A DNA stretch of 28,094 nt from UBA6186 sp050012295 (GTDB taxonomy: Bacteria > Pseudomonadota > Gammaproteobacteria > UBA6186 > Azoamicaceae): contig JBEKHL010000017.1 of assembly GCA_050012295.1 (NCBI GenBank), positions 1 through 28,094 of the forward strand, in the 5' to 3' direction. The position numbers and the translations under genes were made by a program. Of the stretch, positions 15,813-22,680 are shown one piece after another (the first letter of the stretch is position 1; every line of letters begins with the position of its first letter). The notes under the pieces were generated by a model. It had not been told where the DNA came from, ran no database searches, and saw only the letters and a list, made by a program, of their open reading frames with translations.

Positions 15813-16712
15813 TCATAGTATATTTAAGCTCTTTAAATTATCGTGATTATCTGTCCAGTTAGATTTAACTTGTACCCATAAAGTTAAAAATACTTTTTTA
15901 TTAAATAGTTTTTCTAAGTCTAATCTAGCTTGGGTACCAATGATTTTTAATTTACTACCGTTTTCTCCGATTACTATTTTTTTCTGTCCGGCTTTTTCAA
16001 CCCAGATTACTGCATCAATTTTATAGATATTTTTTGGTTTAGTTATAATGCTAATTATTTCTACGTTGAGAGCATATGGTAATTCTTGATTAAGATTTCT
16101 AATTAATTTCTCTCTAATGATTTCTGTTGCTCTAAAATTTAAATCACGATCTGTAATAGAATTTAAAAAATAATGTGGTGCTAGAGGTAGGGCGTTAAAA
16201 ATTTTTTCCTCCAAAGTTGATACGTTAATATTTTTACGAACGGAGATTGGGAAAATTTCTGTAAAATTATATTTTTCACTTAATTTTTTGATTTCTGGTA
16301 GTAATAAATTATGTTCCGGAACTAAATCTAATTTAGTTAATAATAAAAACACTGGAGGTGGTTGTTTGATTTTTTTTATTTCGTGTAATACCGCTTCATC
16401 TTGAGAGTTCCAATGTAAGCTTTCTACAACAAACATAATGAGATCTACATCTTTTAAAGAAGATTTGGCTGCTTTATTCATCAGTTTATTTAACTTAGAA
16501 TAATTCTTTAAACATATTCCTGGAGTATCTATATATACTGCTTGCTTATTAGCAACTGTTTTAATGCCCAAGATTTTATACCTAGTAGTTTGTGGTTTAT
16601 TAGCAGTGATGCTAATTTTTTCTCCAATTAATTTGTTAAGCAGAGTAGACTTGCCAACATTTGGTTTGCCAATTATAGAAATAAAGCCGCAATAATTTTT
16701 AATTTTTTCCAT
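15813..16712 (-). CDS. era: GTPase Era
   Basis: Essential GTPase that binds the 3' end of 16S rRNA and assists 30S ribosome assembly. It has 299 residues. The GTPase domain has G1 GKPNVGKST (about 16-24), switch I PQTTRYKI, G3 DTPG (about 63-66), G4 TKLD (about 127-130) and a G5 reading SVRKN where SALKG-like sequence is usual. The C-terminal KH domain has the IGENGSKLKIIG loop at about 248-259. It is first in an era-recO pair. The upstream gap to the divergent helicase gene is 86 bases. Confidence 0.96.
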   Translation of the reverse strand: MEKIKNYCGFISIIGKPNVGKSTLLNKLIGEKISITANKPQTTRYKILGIKTVANKQAVYIDTPGICLKNYSKLNKLMNKAAKSSLKDVDLIMFVVESLHWNSQDEAVLHEIKKIKQPPPVFLLLTKLDLVPEHNLLLPEIKKLSEKYNFTEIFPISVRKNINVSTLEEKIFNALPLAPHYFLNSITDRDLNFRATEIIREKLIRNLNQELPYALNVEIISIITKPKNIYKIDAVIWVEKAGQKKIVIGENGSKLKIIGTQARLDLEKLFNKKVFLTLWVQVKSNWTDNHDNLKSLNIL

Positions 16713-16739
16713 AGTAGGTATATCTTACACATTAAAGTT

Positions 16740-16768
16740 TTGCTTCTCAATTAATTTTCTGATAAAAT
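16740..16768 (+). promoter_or_regulatory. Predicted sigma-70 promoter of the RNA helicase gene
   Basis: TTGCTT (16740-16745), a 17-base spacer and TAAAAT (16763-16768), 30 bases before the ATG at 16799. Each hexamer has four or five consensus bases with ideal spacing. It lies in the divergent gap with era. Confidence 0.5.
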
Positions 16769-16798
16769 AATTATCTTTTTTAGGTTTTAAGTACAATT

Positions 16799-18061
16799 AT
16801 GAATATGATCACTAGTTTTCACTCTATGGCCCTACCTCCGCAGGTATTGCGGGTATTAGATAGCCTAGATTATGCCAACCCTACACCTATTCAGGCTCAA
16901 ACTATTCCCATTGCATTAGAAAATAATGATGTTTTAGGATCTGCACAAACTGGCACTGGTAAAACGTTGGCTTTTGTTATTCCGTTAATTACTAGCCTTT
17001 TAAATAATACTTCTAGTTCAGCTTTAATATTAACGCCTACTAGAGAATTAGCTCAACAAGTCATCAATGTTATTAAACAGATATTGGGTCAAAAATCTTT
17101 CATAAAGGCAGCTCTTTTAATTGGGGGGGAATCATTTTTTAACCAAGTTAAACAACTAAAATCTGGAGCAAGGATTATAGTTGGTACGCCAGGCCGAATT
17201 ATTGATCATTTTACACGAAAAACTTTAAGACCAAATTTCAAATTTTTAGTATTAGACGAAACTGATCGAATGTTTGATATGGGGTTTGGTATTCAATTAG
17301 AGAAAATCATTAGTCAACTTCCAAAAGAACGACAAACTTTGATGTTTTCTGCAACGTTACCACCAAAAATTGAAAAATTAGCTGCAAAATATTTAATTAA
17401 TCCAAAACGTGTTTCTATAAATTCTTCCACAATAATTTCTATTGAGAAATTAAAAGAAGAAAGCATTAAAGTTAAAGAATCAGAAAAATATGCCAAGTTG
17501 TTGTTACAACTAAAACAACGTACAGGATCTATTATTATATTTGTTAAAACTAAATCAGGTGCCGAACGATTATCTGATCATTTACGCAAAGATAACTATA
17601 GCTCTTCAGCAATGCATGGTGATTTAAAACAATCTGCTCGTAGTAGAGTAATGAATGAGTTTAGAAATGGTCGCTATCAAATAATGGTTGCAACTGATCT
17701 TGCTGCTCGTGGTCTTGATGTGCCACATATTCAACATGTAGTTAATTATGATTTACCAAATTGTCCAGAGGATTATATTCATAGAGTTGGTAGAACAGCA
17801 AGGGCTGGAGCAGATGGCTGTGCTTTAAATTTAATTTCTCATCATGATCAAAGTAAATGGGATGCTATACAAAGATTTATTTCTACAGGGAAAGTTCAGG
17901 ATGATTTTCCAGAGAGAAATTATGGTAAACAACGTGTTCGTAAGTATAATTTTGCTGATCAGAAAACAAACCAAAAAAGAAAATCTAAAAAATTTACTTT
18001 TCAACCACGTAAAGGGTTTGGAGTTGATAAAAAAATTGTTAAGGCAGAAAAAGTAATTTAA
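16799..18061 (+). CDS. DEAD-box-family ATP-dependent RNA helicase (RhlE-like) with DETD motif
   Basis: RNA helicase for ribosome assembly, mRNA turnover or cold adaptation, 420 residues. Motifs in order: Q-motif around PTPIQAQ (28-34), motif I AQTGTGKT (49-56), Ia PTRELAQQ (80-87), GTPGR (129-133), motif II DETD (153-156), SAT (184-186), then DLAARGLD and HRVGRTARAG in the second RecA domain. The C-terminal tail is basic (KRKSKKF, QPRKGFG). The DRMFDMGF after motif II is RhlE-like. Motif II has Thr where nearly all relatives have Ala (codon ACT at 17261-17263). A second ATG six bases downstream is an equally possible start. Confidence 0.92.
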   Translation: MNMITSFHSMALPPQVLRVLDSLDYANPTPIQAQTIPIALENNDVLGSAQTGTGKTLAFVIPLITSLLNNTSSSALILTPTRELAQQVINVIKQILGQKSFIKAALLIGGESFFNQVKQLKSGARIIVGTPGRIIDHFTRKTLRPNFKFLVLDETDRMFDMGFGIQLEKIISQLPKERQTLMFSATLPPKIEKLAAKYLINPKRVSINSSTIISIEKLKEESIKVKESEKYAKLLLQLKQRTGSIIIFVKTKSGAERLSDHLRKDNYSSSAMHGDLKQSARSRVMNEFRNGRYQIMVATDLAARGLDVPHIQHVVNYDLPNCPEDYIHRVGRTARAGADGCALNLISHHDQSKWDAIQRFISTGKVQDDFPERNYGKQRVRKYNFADQKTNQKRKSKKFTFQPRKGFGVDKKIVKAEKVI

Positions 18062-18074
18062 ATTTTATGTGCGT

Positions 18075-18464
18075 TTAGTATACAACATTAGTTGTTAATA
18101 AATTAGAATATTTGGCGGTTAAAAAATTGATTTCTTTATTTAAGAGTGCAATATAATTAGCAATTTGATCTAATTGAGTTTGGCTAGTTTGGTTATATGT
18201 AATAATTTCTTGTTCTAAATGTTTAGTAATATGCTTTAATTTAGAAAATCCTGTATAACAACAACCACCACGTAATTTATGGATATATTCTCGTAATTGC
18301 TGTAACTTATTATTTTTAAAGGCAAGATTAATTAATTGTTGTTCTTTTGGTAAACTTACAATCAGCATAGTAAATAACTCTTTAGCTAATTTTGATTTAC
18401 CAGTTGCTAACTGTAAACCTAATGCCCAATCTACACTTGGTATTTTTTCGATAAAGTCTTGCAT
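18075..18464 (-). CDS. Stand-alone histidine phosphotransfer (HPt) protein, BarA/LetS-like
   Basis: A 129-residue HPt domain and little else. The phosphoacceptor motif is YIHKLRGGCCYTG at 60-72 with His62. The stretch before it (VDWALGLQLATGKSKLAKELFTML) and after it (LKHITKHLEQEI) closely resembles the C-terminal HPt domain of the hybrid kinases BarA/GacS/LetS. It would relay phosphate from a hybrid kinase to a response regulator such as UvrY/GacA/LetA. No kinase or regulator lies in the window, so it is an orphan here. The four-helix bundle is complete, and nothing suggests a truncated larger gene. Confidence 0.82.
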   Translation of the reverse strand: MQDFIEKIPSVDWALGLQLATGKSKLAKELFTMLIVSLPKEQQLINLAFKNNKLQQLREYIHKLRGGCCYTGFSKLKHITKHLEQEIITYNQTSQTQLDQIANYIALLNKEINFLTAKYSNLLTTNVVY

Positions 18465-18496
18465 ATATTTTTAATCATATCTTAATATATAGTTAT

Positions 18497-19273
18497 ATGG
18501 CAATAATGGTCTTTGATATAGAAACTGTTCCAGATGTAGTTACTGGAAGACGTATTAATAAAATAGATCCTAATTTAGATCAATTGGATGTTATTAAAAT
18601 TTTGTATTTAATTAATAGACAAAAAAAACAAGGATCAGAATTTTTGCAGCACTATCTACATAAAATTGTGGCTATTTCGGTGTTAGTTCAAGATGAAGGT
18701 TTTTTAAAAATTTGGTCTTTAGGTAATATTGTTGACGATGAACAAAATTTGTTAGAAAGGTTTTTTAATGGATTAGAAATTTATAAGCCTACTTTAGTTT
18801 CTTGGAATGGCACAGGTTTTGATTTGCCAGTTATTCATTATAGATCTTTATTACACCAAGTAACTAGCAAAATGTATTGGGAAACTGGAGAGCGAGTATC
18901 AGAATTTAAGTGGAATAATTATTTGAATAGGTACCACTATAGGCACATTGATATTATGGATTTATTATCTGGGTATCAAAAATCAGCAGTTGTCTCTCTT
19001 GATGATATTGCTACTATGCTAGGTTTACCAGGCAAGATGGTATTAACTGGCGATCAAGTATTGAATTGTTATTTAACTAAAGATTTACCAAAAATTAGAG
19101 ATTATTGTGAAATTGATGTGTTAAATACTTATTTAGTATTTCTTAGATTGCAATATATTAGAGGTGTTTTAAGTCAAGAAAATTATTTATCATCTTGCGA
19201 TTCATTAAAAATATATTTGAAAAAATTAAATACTGAACACTTTAATAATTTTTTAGAGAATTGGGATAATTAA
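18497..19273 (+). CDS. Predicted DEDDy 3'-5' exonuclease (PolB-like)
   Basis: A 258-residue exonuclease of the DnaQ-like/PolB-like fold. Exo I is FDIETVPD (Asp7, Glu9), Exo II is SWNGTGFDLPVIH, and Exo III is YCEIDVLNTY with the Y-x3-D pattern of DEDDy enzymes. It matches the family annotated as predicted 3'-5' exonuclease related to the exonuclease domain of PolB. It has no polymerase domain. Likely substrates are DNA or RNA 3' ends; the pathway role is not established. It is divergent from the HPt gene, only 32 bases apart. Confidence 0.88.
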   Translation: MAIMVFDIETVPDVVTGRRINKIDPNLDQLDVIKILYLINRQKKQGSEFLQHYLHKIVAISVLVQDEGFLKIWSLGNIVDDEQNLLERFFNGLEIYKPTLVSWNGTGFDLPVIHYRSLLHQVTSKMYWETGERVSEFKWNNYLNRYHYRHIDIMDLLSGYQKSAVVSLDDIATMLGLPGKMVLTGDQVLNCYLTKDLPKIRDYCEIDVLNTYLVFLRLQYIRGVLSQENYLSSCDSLKIYLKKLNTEHFNNFLENWDN

Positions 19274-19293
19274 AGTTATTCTTGCACAGCCCC

Positions 19294-19950
19294 TTATTTT
19301 ATATATTTTAATATTTCAGAAACATTGTCTGCCACATGGAATAAATTTAGATCTTTAGGCTCAATCATTTTTTCGGTTACTAATTTTTCTTTAAACCAAT
19401 CGATTAGTCCTTGCCAGTAATCTTTGAAAACTAAAATAATTGGGATCTTGTTAATAGTTTTAGTTTGAGCTAAGACCAATATTTCTATTAGTTCATTTAA
19501 GGTACCAAATCCACCAGGGAACACTATATAAGCTTTTGCATGTTTAACGAACATTACTTTACGAGAAAAAAAATGACGAAATCTAAGTGAAATATCTTGA
19601 TAATTATTAGCTACTTCTTTATTAGGCAATACTATATTTAACCCAATACTTAGCGATTTACCTTGATATGCCCCAAAATTTGCAGCTTCCATAATTCCGC
19701 CACCACCACCAGTCACTATAGAGAAACCAGCATTAGATAATTCTTTGGCAATATTTTTAGCTAATTTACAGTACTTATGATTTTTACTAAGTCTGGCCGA
19801 TCCGAAGATACTAATTGCTGGGTCAATGTTATATAGGCGTTCGTAGCCATCTACAAATTCTGATATAATTTGAAATATTTTCCATGATTCTTTAATTAAG
19901 AGTTCATTCTTAATGATAGGAATTGTTGGTCTAGTTATTTTGTTTGTCAT
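19294..19950 (-). CDS. LOG-family protein (TIGR00730-like, possible nucleotide phosphoribohydrolase)
   Basis: A 218-residue Rossmann-fold protein of the LOG (Lonely Guy)/putative lysine decarboxylase family. The two signatures are present: SIFGSARLS with VTGGGGGIMEAAN (about 47-90) and PGGFGTLNELIE (about 144-155). Plant LOG and several bacterial relatives remove ribose 5-phosphate from nucleotides; the older lysine decarboxylase label is generally considered wrong. A HFFSRKVMF segment between the motifs is typical. It is convergent with the exonuclease gene (20 bases apart) and divergent from adk. Confidence 0.88.
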   Translation of the reverse strand: MTNKITRPTIPIIKNELLIKESWKIFQIISEFVDGYERLYNIDPAISIFGSARLSKNHKYCKLAKNIAKELSNAGFSIVTGGGGGIMEAANFGAYQGKSLSIGLNIVLPNKEVANNYQDISLRFRHFFSRKVMFVKHAKAYIVFPGGFGTLNELIEILVLAQTKTINKIPIILVFKDYWQGLIDWFKEKLVTEKMIEPKDLNLFHVADNVSEILKYIK

Positions 19951-20017
19951 ATTTTAAATAGTATAGTTTTTAGCTACTATATGTCGAATTAAATATAAAA
20001 AGAAGGTGGTTGGAAAA

Positions 20018-20653
20018 ATGAATATAATATTATTAGGTCCTCCTGGAGCAGGCAAAGGTACTCAGGCATTATTGTTATGCGAAAAGTTTTCGATTGGTCA
20101 TATATCTACCGGGGAAATGTTGCGTCAAGCAATATATCATCGTACTGAGTTAGGGTTAAAGGCCCAACAAGCGACTGAATCTGGCAAATTAGTTAGTGAT
20201 GACCTTATAATAAATTTAGTTAGAAATGAAATATCAAAACCACAATATAAAAATGGGTTTTTATTAGATGGTTTTCCTCGTAATTTAGTTCAAGCTAAAT
20301 CATTACAAAATACAGGCATAAAAATTGATTTTATTATTTATTTAAATGTAGATGATCAAATTATTATAGATAGATTGTCTGGTCGTAGGTATCATTTGGA
20401 ATCTGGAAGAGTATACCATGTAAAGTATAGCCCGCCTAAACAACCTAATGTTGACGATATAACAGGGGAACAATTGGTTATTAGGAAAGACGATCAAGAA
20501 GAAATTATTCGTCAGCGTTTAAACGTGTACCATCAAATTACTAAACCATTAATCAACTGGTACGAAACCAAGGATCTAACAAAATTTATTAACATAGATG
20601 CATCCAGAAAACAGCCTGAAATTTTCAGCAAAATTATCGAATTAGTTTCTTAG
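20018..20653 (+). CDS. adk: Adenylate kinase
   Basis: Catalyses AMP + ATP to 2 ADP. From the ATG at 20018 the protein has 211 residues and starts MNIILLGPPGAGKGTQ, the standard beginning; an in-frame GTG at 20006 lies in the AGAAGGTGG ribosome site and is not the start. P-loop GPPGAGKGT at 7-15, AMP-binding STGEMLR, DGFPRN, and a long-form LID (GRRYHLESGRVYHVKYSPPK ... DDQEEIIRQRL) without zinc cysteines. It is of full length. A strong AT-rich hairpin lies directly after the stop codon. Confidence 0.97.
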   Translation: MNIILLGPPGAGKGTQALLLCEKFSIGHISTGEMLRQAIYHRTELGLKAQQATESGKLVSDDLIINLVRNEISKPQYKNGFLLDGFPRNLVQAKSLQNTGIKIDFIIYLNVDDQIIIDRLSGRRYHLESGRVYHVKYSPPKQPNVDDITGEQLVIRKDDQEEIIRQRLNVYHQITKPLINWYETKDLTKFINIDASRKQPEIFSKIIELVS

Positions 20654-20658
20654 AGTTG

Positions 20659-20702
20659 GCATAACAAAAAACCAATTAAAAAAAATTGATTTTTTGTTAT
20701 GC
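20659..20702. terminator. Long AT-rich hairpin after adk
   Basis: GCATAACAAAAAA (20659-20671) pairs perfectly with TTTTTTGTTATGC (20690-20702), and an inner CAATT/AATTG pair (20673-20677, 20684-20688) extends the stem past one mismatch. It starts five bases after the adk stop. The T-run is within the right arm, so either strand could use it as a weak intrinsic terminator. It also overlaps the proposed histone-gene promoter. Confidence 0.6.
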
Positions 20703-20713
20703 ATAATTACAAT
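20686..20713 (+). promoter_or_regulatory. Possible promoter of the histone H1-like gene
   Basis: TTGATT (20686-20691), a 16-base spacer and TACAAT (20708-20713), in the right arm of the adk hairpin and just after it. This would give a leader of about 50 bases before the ATG at 20771. In AT-rich DNA such matches are common, so support is modest. Confidence 0.3.
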
Positions 20714-20770
20714 ATTTGTGCTATGTTTTGTATTGACGATTTAATTCTGGGTAGCCTTGGGAGATTGATC

Positions 20771-21046
20771 ATGGCAAGTGCAAAGAAGACAAGAAGTAAA
20801 GCAAAGAAACGTAGTGTAGCTGGAAAGGCGAAAAGAAAATCGCCTCTAAAAAAAGCAGCTGTAAGAAAGTCCTCTCATAAGAAAACTTCTCATAAGAGGA
20901 AATCTGGTAAAAAAACAGCTGTTAAAAAATCTAGATCTAAAAAAAGTGGCGTAAAAAAAGCTTCTAGAAAAAAAGCTTCTAGAAAGAAAGCATCACACCA
21001 TCGTTCTAGAGCTAAAGCAGTAAAAGCTAGATTACAACTTGCTTAA
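20771..21046 (+). CDS. Histone H1-like nucleoid protein (Lys/Ser/Arg-rich)
   Basis: A 91-residue, extremely basic, low-complexity protein starting MASAKKTRSK. It is made of short KK-A/S-x repeats, including three successive KKASR-type units near residues 66-80, and ends AKAVKARLQLA. Composition and size match the bacterial histone H1-like/Hc1-Hc2-like proteins that compact DNA in chlamydial and Coxiella-type cells and in some other bacteria. An upstream in-frame ATG at 20700 would add an unrelated Cys-containing 24-residue stretch and lies in the hairpin; the GGGAGA ribosome site before 20771 decides for the shorter form. A clear terminator follows, so it is a single-gene unit. Confidence 0.8.
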   Translation: MASAKKTRSKAKKRSVAGKAKRKSPLKKAAVRKSSHKKTSHKRKSGKKTAVKKSRSKKSGVKKASRKKASRKKASHHRSRAKAVKARLQLA

Positions 21047-21070
21047 TTAATTGTCATTTGAAAGCTGCAG

Positions 21071-21114
21071 ATAGAGTTATTTTGTTGCGACATACAAAGT
21101 AACTCTATTTTTTT
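21071..21114 (+). terminator. Rho-independent terminator of the histone H1-like gene
   Basis: ATAGAGTTA (21071-21079) pairs with TAACTCTAT (21100-21108) around a 20-base loop, and seven Ts run from 21108 to 21114. It starts 25 bases after the stop codon. It is the clearest intrinsic terminator in the window. Confidence 0.75.
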
Positions 21115-21125
21115 ATACTGAATTA

Positions 21126-21157
21126 TATATACTAAATGCATATGAATTTAGTATATA
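21126..21157. repeat. Short palindrome sharing the end sequence of the 2950 element
   Basis: TATATACTAAAT (21126-21137) and ATTTAGTATATA (21146-21157) are perfect inverted copies around GCATATGA. The left half plus loop reads TATATACTAAATGCATATGA, differing at one base from the terminus of the 127-bp element at 2950. It ends four bases before the tsaB ATG. Confidence 0.75.
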
Positions 21158-21161
21158 AGTT

Positions 21162-21848
21162 ATGAATAAAAATAATGTTAATATTTTAGGATTGGATCTT
21201 TCTACTAATAATTGTTCTGTTGCCTTACTATATAATGGACAAATAAAAGAGATTGCTATAGCTTCTAATATAGTACGTGCGCAAAAATTACTTTCGATGA
21301 TTAATGAGCTATTAAAAGAAAATCAAGTTGAATTAAATAAATTAACACTATTAGCATTTGGTGCAGGTCCAGGTAGTTTTACTGGTTTAAAAATCGCAAG
21401 TAGTGTAATTCAAGGTTTGCATCTTACCTGGCAAAAACCAATTATAAAAATTTCTAGTTTATGGGCGTTAGCATTACAAGGGTATGAGCAATTTGGTTGT
21501 GAATATATTATGCCGTGTATAGATGCCAAGATGGGGCAAGTATATTATGGAATATATGGAATTAATTCAAATGAAGATAGCGGATTTCCAATATTGATAC
21601 AAGAAGATTCTTTGGCGGAACCAAAAGATATAAAAATATCAAATAATTCTATATTGGTAGTGGGCGATGGAGCACACTTGTTACAACAAAAGATGTTGTT
21701 AGGTCTAAATCAAAAATTGAAAATAGAACCTACTGTCCAATATGTTCAAGCTAGTAGTATTGTAAAGCTGACAGAGTATTTGTATAATAAATTTGATAAT
21801 GTTATAGTTAATAATGCAGATCCTTTTTATTTAAAATTATATGATTAA
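21162..21848 (+). CDS. tsaB: tRNA threonylcarbamoyladenosine biosynthesis protein TsaB
   Basis: Partner of TsaD and TsaE in forming the t6A modification at position 37 of tRNAs that read ANN codons. It has 228 residues with an ASKHA-type N-terminus: ILGLDLSTNNCSVALL (about 8-23) and the diagnostic GAGPGSFTGLKIA (67-79). The C-terminal half is divergent, as usual for TsaB, and ends DPFYLKLYD, a common TsaB ending. The start codon directly follows the palindrome with no Shine-Dalgarno. The next gene starts six bases after its stop. Confidence 0.92.
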   Translation: MNKNNVNILGLDLSTNNCSVALLYNGQIKEIAIASNIVRAQKLLSMINELLKENQVELNKLTLLAFGAGPGSFTGLKIASSVIQGLHLTWQKPIIKISSLWALALQGYEQFGCEYIMPCIDAKMGQVYYGIYGINSNEDSGFPILIQEDSLAEPKDIKISNNSILVVGDGAHLLQQKMLLGLNQKLKIEPTVQYVQASSIVKLTEYLYNKFDNVIVNNADPFYLKLYD

Positions 21849-21854
21849 TATATT

Positions 21855-22673
21855 ATGAAGTGTGGTGCTTATTCTTTTAGCCATACGTTTGATATTAAAA
21901 AAGTAATTAGCTTATTATCAAAAAATTATGAAGTTTCCAAGTTGGAAGATGTAATTTATTTTTCAGTAACCAATCCTTGTGTTATTCAAGAAACAGTTAG
22001 TGCTACTAATGGAGATGTATTTATTTTTTCTTATGGAGCTGTTGTTTATTGGGGTATAACAGAACAACTAGAGGCAAAAATATTAGCTACTTTAACAGAT
22101 TGTTGTGCTGATAAACTTGGTGCAGAGGATGATGACGCTTTTTCTTATAGTTATGGAGATAAAGCTAAAATTGCAGCAGATCACATTATTCTACCAAATA
22201 ATCATATATACACTAAATTAGCTTTTTCTTATGGTGTTGCTCAGTCAGTTAAATTGGGTGGTTTCGAGAATACTATACAAGGAATTATAGAAATCACTAA
22301 AAAATTACCAGAAGATTTAGCTAAAAAAGGAAAAACTTTATTATCTAGAAAAGAGATCCGGAAATTAATGGGACGAATTTTTATTGATCGAGATTCTATT
22401 AATTTACATTTAGATTTATTAGATGTTCCGAATTTTTTTTGGGATAAGCCAGATTTAGAATCTATTCACGAGATGGTAACTACTTATCTTGATCAAGAAA
22501 AACGAGTTTGGATTTTGAATCAAAAGCTTAGTGTTATTCAACAATTATTAGATATGCTAGTTAATGAGTTGCATATACAGCATTCCTCAAAATTAGAATG
22601 GATTATTATTATATTATTGTGTATAGAGATAGTTTTTAGTGTTGTTTCAAGTCATGGATTTTTGGGAGTTTGA
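21855..22673 (+). CDS. RMD1/YagE family (DUF155) membrane protein
   Basis: A 272-residue protein of the RMD1/DUF155 family, known from yeast and mitochondrial proteins (Rmd1, RMND1) and from a range of bacteria, including intracellular ones. Visible family features are DVFIFSYGAVVYWG at about 54-67, a central SYGVAQSVKLGGFE segment, RKEIRKLMGRIF, and DVPNFFWDKPDLE followed by a long helix. It ends in one hydrophobic helix (about 249-268), so it is tail-anchored. The biochemical role in bacteria is not known. It lies between tsaB and putP with gaps of only 6-7 bases, so the three are probably co-transcribed. Confidence 0.88.
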   Translation: MKCGAYSFSHTFDIKKVISLLSKNYEVSKLEDVIYFSVTNPCVIQETVSATNGDVFIFSYGAVVYWGITEQLEAKILATLTDCCADKLGAEDDDAFSYSYGDKAKIAADHIILPNNHIYTKLAFSYGVAQSVKLGGFENTIQGIIEITKKLPEDLAKKGKTLLSRKEIRKLMGRIFIDRDSINLHLDLLDVPNFFWDKPDLESIHEMVTTYLDQEKRVWILNQKLSVIQQLLDMLVNELHIQHSSKLEWIIIILLCIEIVFSVVSSHGFLGV

Positions 22674-22680
22674 ATAGAGT

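Noticed and set aside
16528..16540. A TATATATACTG match to the palindrome family within era.
   Set aside because: It is coding sequence, lacks the AATGCA continuation and has no inverted partner.
20006..20017. GTG start giving four extra residues on adenylate kinase.
   Set aside because: The GTG lies within the ribosome-binding stretch, and the ATG at 20018 gives the standard adk N-terminus.
20700..20770. N-terminal extension of the histone H1-like protein from the ATG at 20700.
   Set aside because: This ATG is inside the adk hairpin and the extra residues are unlike the rest of the protein; a good ribosome site precedes the ATG at 20771.
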